A program made the position numbers and the translations under genes. Shown piece by piece: positions 41,789 through 49,933 of a DNA stretch of 64,000 nucleotides. The notes under the pieces are model-generated. The model searched no databases, had not been told where the DNA came from, and was given only the letters and a program-made list of their open reading frames with translations. Source of the DNA: Kitasatospora phosalacinea (lineage in GTDB: Bacteria > Actinomycetota > Actinomycetes > Streptomycetales > Streptomycetaceae); NCBI RefSeq assembly GCF_000717185.1, contig NZ_JNYE01000032.1:16528-80527 (forward strand), in the 5' to 3' direction. Position 1 is the stretch's first letter; each line of letters opens with the position of its first letter.

Positions 41789-42688
41789 TCACGGTCCGCC
41801 GTGGCAGAGCACCAGGACCGCGGCGTCGTCCTGGTGCCCGGTGAGGTCGGCGACCTCCAGCACCCGGCCGGCCAGCTCCCCGGGCTCGGCGCCCACCCCC
41901 GCGCGCACCCGCCGCAGGACGTGCTCCAGCCCGGTGTCGAGCGGGAACGCGGGCCCTTCCACCACGCCGTCGGTCACCAGGACGACCGCTTCCGTTCCCG
42001 ACAGGCGCCGCCGCGTCACCGGGTACACCTCGCCGGGTTCGATGCCGAGCGGCAGCCCCACCTCGTCGGCGTTCTCGGTGTCGTCGATCCCGGACCGGCC
42101 GTCGGCGGTGGCCCAGATCGCCGGGACGTGGCCGGCCCGGGCGACGGACAGTTCGTGGGTGGCGGGGTCGAAGCGCAGGAAGCAGCAGGTGGCGAAGAGG
42201 CCGTCGGGCAGGGACAGCAGCAGTTCGTTGGTCCGGGCCAGCACCTCGCCGGGGTCGCTCGCCGCGCTGGCCAGCGCCCGCAGGCCGATCCGGACCTGGC
42301 CCATGAACACGGCCGCCTCGACGTCGTGGCCCTGCACGTCGCCGATGGTCAGCCCGAGCGTCCCGTCCGGCAGCCGGAAGCCGTCGTACCAGTCGCCGCC
42401 GATGTCCAGGCCGTGGCGCGCGGGCGCGTACCGGGCGGAGGTCCGCAGCCCGGGCAGGCTCGGCAGCGCGGCCGGGAGCAGCTCGCGCTGCAGCGCCATG
42501 GCGAGTTCGACCCGGGCCCGCTGCCGCTCGGCGTGCTCCAGCGCCCGGGCGGTGAGCTCGCCGAGCTTGCCCAGCAGTTCGTGCGCGTCGGCGGGGTGCG
42601 ACGGGGGACGGCGACGGCTCACGGGCGGCTCCAGCACGGCCTCGACTGACGGGCGGCGGGCGGCTGTCCTGCCACCGCGTGCCTCCAT
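41789..42688 (-). CDS. PP2C/SpoIIE-type serine phosphatase
   Basis: 299 residues from ATG 42688, with GAAGGGA 4 bases upstream. A short helical region (ELLGKLGELTARALEHAERQ) leads to the phosphatase domain: ALQRELLPAALPSLPGL, DIGGDWYDGFRLPDGTLGL, IGDVQGHDVEAAVFMGQVR, and VLVTDGVVEGPAFPLDTGLE. The Asp residues in GGDW, GDVQGH and TDG bind metal. These enzymes dephosphorylate anti-sigma-factor antagonists. No sensory domain is fused, but the adjacent MASE1 protein could supply membrane sensing. Confidence 0.9.
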   Translation of the reverse strand: MEARGGRTAARRPSVEAVLEPPVSRRRPPSHPADAHELLGKLGELTARALEHAERQRARVELAMALQRELLPAALPSLPGLRTSARYAPARHGLDIGGDWYDGFRLPDGTLGLTIGDVQGHDVEAAVFMGQVRIGLRALASAASDPGEVLARTNELLLSLPDGLFATCCFLRFDPATHELSVARAGHVPAIWATADGRSGIDDTENADEVGLPLGIEPGEVYPVTRRRLSGTEAVVLVTDGVVEGPAFPLDTGLEHVLRRVRAGVGAEPGELAGRVLEVADLTGHQDDAAVLVLCHGGP

Positions 42689-42738
42689 TGTCCCTTCACC
42701 CGATCGGACCCGCCCCCGCGGCCGCCCCGCGCACCCGC

Positions 42739-42780
42739 GTTCTCGACGAGGCCACCGAACGGCCCGGCCTCCTCGAGAAC
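42739..42780 (-). terminator. Hairpin after the rhamnosidase operon
   Basis: 15-base arms at 42739-42753 (GTTCTCGACGAGGCC) and 42766-42780 match at 14 positions; the loop is 12 bases. It is about 77 bases beyond the rhamnosidase stop and 50 upstream of the phosphatase gene. Confidence 0.65.
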
Positions 42781-42856
42781 CTCGCGACGAGCACCCGCGC
42801 CGCCACCCGTTCCACAACGCGAGGGGGACCGCGGGCGTCCGGGTGCGGTGACCGTT

Positions 42857-45493
42857 TCAGGCCGTGGAGGGCAGGGCGGCCCGGCCGGGGACGGTGGTGC
42901 CGGGGGCGGGGAGGGGCGCCGGGTGGGGGCCGACGGTGCTGACCCGGTGTGTGCCGGGGCCGAGGCGGCGGGGCGGGAGGCCGGGGAGGTCGAGGACGGC
43001 TTCGCAGCCCGCCGGGACGGTGAGTTCGGCGGTCAGGCCCTGGTCGGTGAGCTGCCAGGAGATGGCGGCGGTGCCGTGGGGGGTGTCGTGGCGGGCCTCG
43101 GCCCAGGTGAGGCCGCCGCCGGGGCGGGGGGCGAAGCGGATGGTGCGGTAGCCGGGCTCGGCGGGGGCGAGGCCGGCGACGGTGCGGTGGAGCCAGTCGG
43201 CGACCGCGCCGAGCGCGTAGTGGTTGAAGGAGGTCATGCCGCCGGGGTTGAGGGTGCCGTCGGGGCGCAGGCTGTCCCAGCGTTCCCAGATGGTGGTGGC
43301 GCCCTGGGTGACGGGGTAGAGCCAGGACGGGCACTGGGTCTGCAGCAGCAGCCGGTAGGCGTCGTCGAGGTGTCCGGCGTCGGTGAGGGCGTCGCAGATC
43401 AGCGGGGTGCCGACGAAGCCGGTGGCGATCGTGTGGCCGCCTTCGCGGACGAGGTGGGCCAGGCGGTCCCCGGCCCGGCGGCGGGCGGCGGGGTCGGTGA
43501 GCAGGCCGAAGCGGAGGGCGACGGCGTACGCGGTGGGGCTGTCGGAGGTGAGCAGCCCGTCCGGGGTGCCCCAGCGCTGCCGGAACGCAGAGGCGACCTG
43601 GTCGGCCAGCAGGCCGTAGCGGTGGGCGTCGGCGTGCTCGCCGATGGTGCGGGCGGTGAGTGCCAGGTGCCGGGCGGAGTGGGCGAAGTAGGCGGTGGCG
43701 ATCAGGTACGGGTCGGTGCGGCCCGCGCCCGGGTCCTCGGGCGGGGCGGCCGGGTCGAGCCAGTCGCCGAGCTGGAAGCCGCTGTCCCAGAGCCTGGTGG
43801 GTCCGGCGAGGCGGTCGACCAGGTCGACCCAGCGGCGTCCGGCGGTGTAGTGGCGGCGCAGCAGTGCGGGGTCGTCGAAGCGCCGGTGCAGCAGCCAGGG
43901 GGTGAGGACGGCGGCGTCGCCCCAGACGGCGCCGGGCCGGATCGGCGTCCAGGCGGGCTCGCCGGGGATGACCGGCACGTACCAGGGGACGGTGCCGTCG
44001 GGCAGCTGCTCGACGCCGAGGTCGGTGAGCCAGGAGTCGAGCATGCCCGCGCAGTCGTAGAGGAAGGCCGCGGTGGGGGCGAAGACCTGGAGGTCGCCGG
44101 TCCAGCCGAGGCGTTCGTCGCGGGCGGGGCAGTCGGTGGGGATGTCGACGAAGTTGCCGCGCATGCTCCACACCACGTTCTCGTGCAGGCGGTTGACCAG
44201 CGGGTCGCTGCACTCGAACCAGCCGGTGCGGCGCAGGTCGGTGTGGTGGACGCGGGCGGTGACGTCGGCCGGGTCGAGGTCGCCGGGCCAGCCGGTGACC
44301 TCGGCGTAGCGGAAGCCGTGCAGGGTGAAGCGGGGCTCCCAGGTCTGCGGGCCGCCGGCCAGGACGAGGGTGTCGACGGAGCGGGCCTCGCGCAGCGGGC
44401 GGACGGCGAGTTCGCCGCCGTCCAGGACCTCGGCGTGCCGCAGGACGACCTCGGTGCCGGCCGGGCCGTCGACGGTGATCCGCAGGCGGCCGACCAGGTT
44501 CTGGCCGAAGTCGAGCAGGTGGCGGCCGTCGGGGCGGCGGGTCACCGAGACGGGCGCGACCTCGGCGGTGCAGCGCACCGGCGGGCCCTGCGGGGCGGTG
44601 AGGGTGCGCGGGTCGCGGGTGTGGACGGCGACCGGGGTCCAGCCGTCGGCGGCGGCCTGCGGGGTGGACCACCGCGGGTCGTCGAGGCGGGAGTCGTGGG
44701 TCTCGCCCTCGTACAGGCCGCTGAACAGGATCGGGCTGGGGGCGGCGCTCCAGTCGGGGCCGGTGGCGACGGTGGTGCGGGTGCCGTCGGGGTGGGTGAC
44801 CTCCAGTTGGGCGATCAGCGACTGGTCGGTGCCGTAGATGTTGCGGGTGCCGCCGTCGAAGCCGTACTTGCCGCGGTACCAGCCGTCGCCGAGCCAGGCG
44901 CCGAGGGCGTTGTCGCCGGGCACGAGGTGCGCGGTGACGTCGTGGGTGCGGTAGCGCAGGCGTTCGGGGTAGACCGTCCAGCCGGGGGCGAGGGCCTCGT
45001 CGCCGACCCGGCGGCCGTTGATCTCGGCCTCGTACAGGCCGTGCGCGGTGACGTACAGGCGGGCGCGCTCGACGGGCTTGTCGAGGTGGAAGCCGGTGCG
45101 GACCCGGGCGGGGCGGCGTTCGGCGTCCGGGTCCTCGGGCCAGGCGGCGCCGACCGGGACGGCCGCCCAGTCGGCGGGGGAGAGGAGTCCGGCCTCGACG
45201 GCGGCGGGCGCGCTCCAGGCGGAGGGGCCTTCGCCGTCGGCCCAGACGCGGACGCGGACGGTGGCGCGTTCGCGGGAGGCGAGCGGCGCGGCGGGCCAGG
45301 GCACCAGGCGGTGGTCGGCGCCGGGCAGCGGGCCGGTGGTGGTGCGGCGGCCGTCGCGTTCGACCTCGACCTCGTAGGCGTCCTGGGCGCGGGTGCCGGC
45401 GGGCAGGGTCCAGGACAGGCGGGGGGCGGCGGTGCCGGTGCCGAGGCCGTCCGGCAGGTGTTCGAACGTCACCGGGGCGGGCGGGAGGAGCAT
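42857..45493 (-). CDS. Alpha-L-rhamnosidase (GH78)
   Basis: 878 residues from ATG 45493. N-terminal beta-sandwich domains (FEHLPDGLGTGTAAPRLSWTL; ARLYVTAHGLYEAEINGRRV, then WTVYPERLRYRTHDVTAHL) precede the (alpha/alpha)6 barrel. The catalytic acid Glu lies in the hallmark DCPARDERLGWTGD (about residue 457). SPTAYAVALRFGL and MTSFNHYALGAVADWLHRT are also typical. There is no signal peptide, so the enzyme is intracellular and acts on imported rhamnosides. It is the last gene of an operon with the two ABC permease genes and the binding-protein gene, 49 bases after the second permease. Confidence 0.94.
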   Translation of the reverse strand: MLLPPAPVTFEHLPDGLGTGTAAPRLSWTLPAGTRAQDAYEVEVERDGRRTTTGPLPGADHRLVPWPAAPLASRERATVRVRVWADGEGPSAWSAPAAVEAGLLSPADWAAVPVGAAWPEDPDAERRPARVRTGFHLDKPVERARLYVTAHGLYEAEINGRRVGDEALAPGWTVYPERLRYRTHDVTAHLVPGDNALGAWLGDGWYRGKYGFDGGTRNIYGTDQSLIAQLEVTHPDGTRTTVATGPDWSAAPSPILFSGLYEGETHDSRLDDPRWSTPQAAADGWTPVAVHTRDPRTLTAPQGPPVRCTAEVAPVSVTRRPDGRHLLDFGQNLVGRLRITVDGPAGTEVVLRHAEVLDGGELAVRPLREARSVDTLVLAGGPQTWEPRFTLHGFRYAEVTGWPGDLDPADVTARVHHTDLRRTGWFECSDPLVNRLHENVVWSMRGNFVDIPTDCPARDERLGWTGDLQVFAPTAAFLYDCAGMLDSWLTDLGVEQLPDGTVPWYVPVIPGEPAWTPIRPGAVWGDAAVLTPWLLHRRFDDPALLRRHYTAGRRWVDLVDRLAGPTRLWDSGFQLGDWLDPAAPPEDPGAGRTDPYLIATAYFAHSARHLALTARTIGEHADAHRYGLLADQVASAFRQRWGTPDGLLTSDSPTAYAVALRFGLLTDPAARRRAGDRLAHLVREGGHTIATGFVGTPLICDALTDAGHLDDAYRLLLQTQCPSWLYPVTQGATTIWERWDSLRPDGTLNPGGMTSFNHYALGAVADWLHRTVAGLAPAEPGYRTIRFAPRPGGGLTWAEARHDTPHGTAAISWQLTDQGLTAELTVPAGCEAVLDLPGLPPRRLGPGTHRVSTVGPHPAPLPAPGTTVPGRAALPSTA

Positions 45494-45542
45494 GGGGACC
45501 TTCCGGGGTGTGGGTGGTGCGGGGCGGCGGGGCGAGGGGGCG

Positions 45543-46436
45543 TCAGCCCTTGACCGCGCCTCCGGTGAGGCCCTTCATGACCTTCTGGTTGAGGAAGAGG
45601 TAGATCGCCAGCGTGCCGAGGACGTTCAGGCAGATCGCGGCGAACAGCGGGCCGTACTGGGTGGCGCCGAAGTCGCCGGTGAAGTTCAGCAGGCCGACCT
45701 GGACGGTGCGCAGGTCCTGGCTGTTGGTGAAGGTGAGGGCGACCAGCAGGTCGTTCCAGATGAAGAAGAACTGCACCAGGCCGACGGTGAGGATCGCGTT
45801 GCGCACCATGGGCAGGCTGATCGTCCAGAACATGCGCAGGATCCCGGCGCCGTCGATGGTGGCGGCCTCGAAGAGCTCGCGGGGCACGCTCCTGTAGTAG
45901 GTGGCCATCATGAAGACGGTCAGTGGCAGGCCGGTGCCGGTGTAGGTGAGGACCAGCGGCCACAGCGTGCCGGACAGGCCGGTGCGGAAGTAGACGGTGA
46001 ACAGCGGCAGCAGGATCATCTGCGAGGGCACCATGACGCCGGCCAGGAAGACCAGCAGGGTCAGGCTCCGGCCCTTCCACACCATGATCTGCAGGGCGAA
46101 GCCCGCGGCCGCGCCCATCAGCAGGACCAGCGCCAGCGAGGGGACGACGGCCAGCAGGCTGTTGCGCAGGTACAGGCCGATGTGGCCGGTGGTCCACGCC
46201 TCGGCGTAGTTGCCCCACTCCCAGTGGGTGGGCAGGCTCCAGGTGGAGTGGTTCAGGTAGTCGTTGTTGGACTTGACCGAGGTGAGGAACATCCACAGCA
46301 GCGGGTAGACCTCGACGACCACGAGCAGGGCGATCAGGATCCTGGCCCACAGGCCGCGCAGCGGGCGGCGGCGGCGCGGGGCGGCCTTGCGGACGGCGTG
46401 GGCGGGTGCGGTGCGCAGCGGCGTGTCGACGGACAT
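45543..46436 (-). CDS. Carbohydrate ABC transporter permease, MalG type
   Basis: 297 residues from ATG 46436. About six transmembrane helices. The cytoplasmic EAA loop is LFEAATIDGAGILRMFWTI followed by SLPM, which docks the ATPase. VFFIWNDLLVALTFTNSQD and a short tail KVMKGLTGGAVKG are typical of CUT1 MalG-like permeases. The gene begins 6 bases after the stop of the first permease, so it is translationally linked. No ATPase gene is in the cluster, consistent with the shared MsiK-type ATPase used by streptomycete CUT1 systems. Confidence 0.93.
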   Translation of the reverse strand: MSVDTPLRTAPAHAVRKAAPRRRRPLRGLWARILIALLVVVEVYPLLWMFLTSVKSNNDYLNHSTWSLPTHWEWGNYAEAWTTGHIGLYLRNSLLAVVPSLALVLLMGAAAGFALQIMVWKGRSLTLLVFLAGVMVPSQMILLPLFTVYFRTGLSGTLWPLVLTYTGTGLPLTVFMMATYYRSVPRELFEAATIDGAGILRMFWTISLPMVRNAILTVGLVQFFFIWNDLLVALTFTNSQDLRTVQVGLLNFTGDFGATQYGPLFAAICLNVLGTLAIYLFLNQKVMKGLTGGAVKG

Positions 46437-46442
46437 GGCGGC

Positions 46443-47327
46443 TCAGCCCTTCGTGAGATCGCGCCGCGAGACGCGGAAGACGACCAGCGTCACCAGCAGG
46501 CACAGCACCGTCAGCAGGACCGCGATGGTGCTGCCGTAGCCGTACTCGCCGTAGGTGAAGGACGTCTGGAACATGGAGAGGGTCAGGGGGGTGGTGCCGC
46601 TGCCGGGGCCGCCGTTGGTGAGCGCGACGATCGAGTCGAAGACCTTGAGGGTGCCGTTGATGCTGAAGATCGCCGAGGACATCAGGACCGGGAAGGACAG
46701 CGGCAGCACGATGTGGCGGATCAGCCGCAGGCCGGAGGCGCCGTCGAGGCGGGCCGATTCGAGGACCTCGTCGGGGATGTCCACCAGGCCGGCGAACAGC
46801 AGCACCGCGTAGAAGCCCATCGAGCGCCACACGTCCATCAGGATCAGCACCCAGAACGAGCTTCCGGCGCTGCCGAACCAGTCGACGGAGTGCAGGCCGA
46901 CCAGCTCCAGCAGGGAGTTGACCGGGCCGGTCTGCGGGGCGACCTGGAAGAGCTTCTGGAACAGCAGGCCGACCGCGACGGTCGGCAGCACCACGGGGAA
47001 GAACACCAGGGTGCGCACCAGCGCGGAGGCCTTCTTCAGGTAGAAGGTGTAGAGCAGGGCCAGCGCGTACCCGGCCGCGACCTGGCCGACGGTGACGACG
47101 GCCGCGTACTTGACGGTGAACCAGAGGGCGTCGTGGACGGCCGGGTCGTCGGCGAGGCGCTGGAAGTTGGCGAATCCGGCCCAGCTGAACCCCGTGATGC
47201 TGTTGCCCTTGGTGAAGGAGTACCCCAGCGACCAGCCGATGGGGACGAGCATGACGAGGGTGTACACCAGCAGGGCGGGGCCCAACAGGATCGCGACTGC
47301 CCTGCGGTCACCGAGTACGCGGTGCAT
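46443..47327 (-). CDS. Carbohydrate ABC transporter permease, MalF type (internal start of the fused frame)
   Basis: 294 residues from ATG 47327, which has its own GAAGGACA 8 bases upstream, so it can be made independently of the binding protein. Six transmembrane helices. The EAA loop reads VLESARLDGASGLRLIRHIV, then LPLS. FDSIVALTNGGPGSGTTPLTL is characteristic of MalF-type CUT1 permeases. Both permeases plus the binding protein form the rhamnoside importer suggested by the downstream GH78 gene. The stop is 6 bases before the next permease gene. Confidence 0.85.
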   Translation of the reverse strand: MHRVLGDRRAVAILLGPALLVYTLVMLVPIGWSLGYSFTKGNSITGFSWAGFANFQRLADDPAVHDALWFTVKYAAVVTVGQVAAGYALALLYTFYLKKASALVRTLVFFPVVLPTVAVGLLFQKLFQVAPQTGPVNSLLELVGLHSVDWFGSAGSSFWVLILMDVWRSMGFYAVLLFAGLVDIPDEVLESARLDGASGLRLIRHIVLPLSFPVLMSSAIFSINGTLKVFDSIVALTNGGPGSGTTPLTLSMFQTSFTYGEYGYGSTIAVLLTVLCLLVTLVVFRVSRRDLTKG

Positions 47328-48596
47328 TGGACGTGTCCTTCGTTGTCGTGGCGGGAGCGGTGGCGGCGCGGCGGGGCGGGCGCGTCCCCGCCCCAGCGCC
47401 TCGAACCACAGCACGCTCTCCTTGGAGGCGCCGATGGTGTCGCGGATCTGGCCGGTGACGGCGTTGGCGTTCTCCACCGGGGTGTTCACCTTGAAGCCGG
47501 AGATGGTGCCCTGGTCCTTGAGCGCGACGCTGCCGTAGTTCTGCGCGATGCACTTCACCCAGTCGCCGGTCTTCGCGTCGAAGCTCCTGGCGTTCATCGC
47601 GACCGGCAGGCCCACGTTGGAGGGGTACTGGTCGATGGAGCCCTTGCCGCCGGCGACCGCCGGGAACGGCATGAAGCCGACGTTCTCCGCACCCAGGGTG
47701 TCCTGCTCGGCGTCGGCGATGTTGGCCAGCGCCCAGCTGCCCATGTAGAACATCGCGGCCTTGCCGCCCAGGAACTGGTTCATCGCGGTGTCGTAGTCGA
47801 TGGAGCCGACGCCCTGCCCGAACCAGCCCTTCCTGCCGAGCTCGGCGACCTGCTGGGCGGCCTTGACGTACTCGGGGTCGGTCAGCTTCGCGGTGTGGTT
47901 GGCGATCGCGTTCATCGCCCCCGGGCCCAGGCTGCGGTACAGGTAGCCGCTGACCAGGCGGGTGAGCGGCCAGCCCTGCTGGCCGGAGGCGGCGAAGGGC
48001 TGCACGCCCGCGCCCTGCAGCTTGGCGGCCGCGGCGACCAGCTCGTCCCAGGTCTTGGGGACGGAGATGCCGTTGGCCTCGAAGACCTTCTTGTTGTAGA
48101 AGATGCCCTCGATGTTGTACTCGTACGGCAGCACGGCGAGCTTGTTCTGGTACAGCGCCTTGACGGTGGACACCGCGGCGGGCTGCAGCTGGTCGAAGAC
48201 GCCGAGCTTGGTGAGTTCGTCCTCCAGGTCGGCGACGTTGCCCGCGGTGAAGAGCTGGGTGGTCAGCGCCGGGGCGTTGCCGGCCGCGAACTGGACCGGC
48301 AGGGCGTTCTGACCCGCCAGCAGCTGCAGCTTCTGGTCCAGGCCGGACTGCGGGACGGTGTCGACCTTCAGCGGCAGCGCCTTGTTCTGGTCGGTGCAGG
48401 AGGTCGTCGACAGCGTGGTCAGCGTCTTCTTGATCGTGGTGTTCTCGGTCACCGACAGGTAGTCGAAGTTCTTCGGGGAGGCGCTCGCGCCCGTCCCGCT
48501 GCTGCCGCACGCCGTGGCGAGCAGCACCACGGCGGCTGCGGCGGCGGTGGAGCCGACGAGGCGGGTTCTGCCGGTGCGGGTGGGGTTGATGGTCAC
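46443..48596 (-). CDS. Sugar-binding lipoprotein fused in frame to an ABC permease (no stop between them)
   Basis: One 717-codon frame from GTG 48596 (GGGAG 8 bases upstream; ATG 48617 is an alternative). The first part is a CUT1 binding protein: lipobox LLATAC with Cys30, KLAVLPYEYNIEGIFYNKKV, GSIDYDTAMNQFLGGKAAMF, ENVGFMPFPAVAGGKGSIDQ. It breaks off after SKESVLWFEAL. Relatives continue for about 40-50 more residues to a stop; here a Pro/Arg-rich stretch of about 20 residues joins straight to the permease. Either the C-terminal helix was deleted, leaving a read-through fusion, or the sequence has an error. The permease could still start separately at ATG 47327. Confidence 0.8.
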   Translation of the reverse strand: MTINPTRTGRTRLVGSTAAAAAVVLLATACGSSGTGASASPKNFDYLSVTENTTIKKTLTTLSTTSCTDQNKALPLKVDTVPQSGLDQKLQLLAGQNALPVQFAAGNAPALTTQLFTAGNVADLEDELTKLGVFDQLQPAAVSTVKALYQNKLAVLPYEYNIEGIFYNKKVFEANGISVPKTWDELVAAAAKLQGAGVQPFAASGQQGWPLTRLVSGYLYRSLGPGAMNAIANHTAKLTDPEYVKAAQQVAELGRKGWFGQGVGSIDYDTAMNQFLGGKAAMFYMGSWALANIADAEQDTLGAENVGFMPFPAVAGGKGSIDQYPSNVGLPVAMNARSFDAKTGDWVKCIAQNYGSVALKDQGTISGFKVNTPVENANAVTGQIRDTIGASKESVLWFEALGRGRARPAAPPPLPPRQRRTRPMHRVLGDRRAVAILLGPALLVYTLVMLVPIGWSLGYSFTKGNSITGFSWAGFANFQRLADDPAVHDALWFTVKYAAVVTVGQVAAGYALALLYTFYLKKASALVRTLVFFPVVLPTVAVGLLFQKLFQVAPQTGPVNSLLELVGLHSVDWFGSAGSSFWVLILMDVWRSMGFYAVLLFAGLVDIPDEVLESARLDGASGLRLIRHIVLPLSFPVLMSSAIFSINGTLKVFDSIVALTNGGPGSGTTPLTLSMFQTSFTYGEYGYGSTIAVLLTVLCLLVTLVVFRVSRRDLTKG

Positions 48597-48687
48597 GGCT
48601 GTGCTCCCTGGCGTCATTGAGCGGAGGCAGAGGTGGGGGATCGCTGAACCGGAGAACGCGGGGCGCTCCCGGAAGACGGGGCCCGAC

Positions 48688-48717
48688 TTTGTAGAACGTT
48701 CTCCACGATGGGGTCAA
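48688..48717 (-). promoter_or_regulatory. Promoter and operator of the ABC/rhamnosidase operon
   Basis: On the minus strand TTGACC (48717-48712) and TACAAA (48693-48688) are 18 bases apart, about 90 bases upstream of the GTG start. The operator TGTAGAACGTTCTCCA (48690-48705) overlaps the spacer and -10, with perfect core AGAACGTTCT at 48693-48702. A repressor there would block transcription. Confidence 0.65.
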
Positions 48718-48809
48718 CAGTGCCCCCGGGGGCGAGCTATCGTCAAGACACGAGGACGTAACGAGGCGGTCACCCGGGCGATGCGGCTGGTCCCGGCCGG
48801 GAAGGATCG

Positions 48810-48827
48810 TGTAGAACGTTGCGCAAC
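48810..48827 (+). promoter_or_regulatory. Operator-like site before the LacI-A gene
   Basis: TGTAGAACGTTGCGCA, the same left half-site as at 48690, followed by an overlapping GTTGCGCAAC palindrome. It lies 24-41 bases upstream of the regulator start and suggests autoregulation. Confidence 0.6.
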
Positions 48828-48850
48828 AGTGACTTTGAAGAAAGCGGGAC

Positions 48851-49885
48851 ATGGAGCCGACGAAACGCCCCAAGCGCGTCACCATCACCGACGTCGCCGC
48901 CCGCGCCGGCGTCTCGACCGCGGCCGTCTCCAAGGTGCTCCGCAACGCCTACGGCGTCAGCCCCGCCATGCAGGAGCGGGTGCGCGCCGCGATGGCCGAG
49001 CTGGACTACCGCCCGCACGCCGCCGCGCGCGGCATGCGCGGGCGGACCTACACGATAGGAGTGCTGCTCGACAGCCTCCGCAACACCTTCTTCGCCGACA
49101 TCCTCGACGGCGTCCAGCAGCAGCTGCGCGGCAGCGACTACACGGTGCTGATCGGCGCGGCGGGCTTCGGCGCGAGCGAACAGGCGCGCACCGTCCAGTC
49201 GATGGTCGACCGTCAGATGGACGGCCTGATCCTCATCGCCCCCGGCACCAGCCGCGCCGAGGTCCTCGCCACCGCCGAGACCGTGCCCACCGTGGTGATC
49301 GGCCACCACGACACCGCCGCCGTCCACGACTCGGTCGTCGACGCCGACGACCAGGGCGCGGCGCTGGTCGTCGACCACCTCGCCGCCCTCGGCCACCGCC
49401 GGATCGCCCTGCTCGCCGCCCCCGGCCTCAAGGGCAGCCAGTGGAAGCTCACCCCCGAGGCGGTGCTCGCCAAGGGCTACACCGCCGCGATGAAACGCCA
49501 CGGCCTCGCCCCGCAGGCCCTCGCCGCCGCCTACTCCGAGGAGGGCGGCTACGAGGCGGGCAAGCGGCTGCTGAGCGCCGCCGACCGGCCCACCGCCATC
49601 ATGGCCGGTGCGGACGTCGCCGCCCTCGGCGTCTACCGCGCCGCCGCCGAGCTGGGCCTGGGCATCCCCGGCGACCTCTCGCTGGTCGGCTACAACAACA
49701 CCGCGGTCGCCGCCCTCGCCCCGGTCCAGCTCACCAGCGTCGACCAGGCCGGCGCCACCATGGGCGCCACCGCCGCCCGGATGCTCATCGAACGGGTCGA
49801 GGGCCGCCGCAGCCAGGCGATGCAGACCGCCATGACCCCCCGGCTCGTCGTGCGCTCCAGCACCGCCGCCCCGCACGCCGACTGA
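48851..49885 (+). CDS. LacI-family regulator A
   Basis: 344 residues from ATG 48851, with GAAAGCGGGA upstream. Helix-turn-helix: VTITDVAARAGVSTAAVSKV, LRNAYGVSPAMQERVRAAM, with hinge LDYRPHAAARGMRG. The periplasmic-binding-protein-like effector domain follows (YTIGVLLDSLRNTFFADILD; GDLSLVGYNNTAVAALAPVQ near the end). It is divergent from the ABC/rhamnosidase operon, and both promoters carry the GTAGAACG motif. It probably represses that operon until a sugar ligand binds. The same motif at the GH3 gene 12 kb away suggests a wider regulon. Confidence 0.93.
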   Translation: MEPTKRPKRVTITDVAARAGVSTAAVSKVLRNAYGVSPAMQERVRAAMAELDYRPHAAARGMRGRTYTIGVLLDSLRNTFFADILDGVQQQLRGSDYTVLIGAAGFGASEQARTVQSMVDRQMDGLILIAPGTSRAEVLATAETVPTVVIGHHDTAAVHDSVVDADDQGAALVVDHLAALGHRRIALLAAPGLKGSQWKLTPEAVLAKGYTAAMKRHGLAPQALAAAYSEEGGYEAGKRLLSAADRPTAIMAGADVAALGVYRAAAELGLGIPGDLSLVGYNNTAVAALAPVQLTSVDQAGATMGATAARMLIERVEGRRSQAMQTAMTPRLVVRSSTAAPHAD

Positions 49886-49903
49886 CCCGCGGCCGCCGGA
49901 GCC

Positions 49904-49927
49904 CGCCGTTGAATGGATTCAACGGCG
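49904..49927. terminator. Perfect 11-bp inverted repeat between the two LacI genes; also operator-like
   Basis: Arms CGCCGTTGAAT and ATTCAACGGCG are exact complements separated by GG. It lies between convergent stops (49885 and 49934), so a bidirectional terminator is likely. Its core TTGAATGGATTCAA also resembles the rha operator TTGAAACGATTCAA at 51060-51073. Confidence 0.6.
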
Positions 49928-49933
49928 CGGCCC

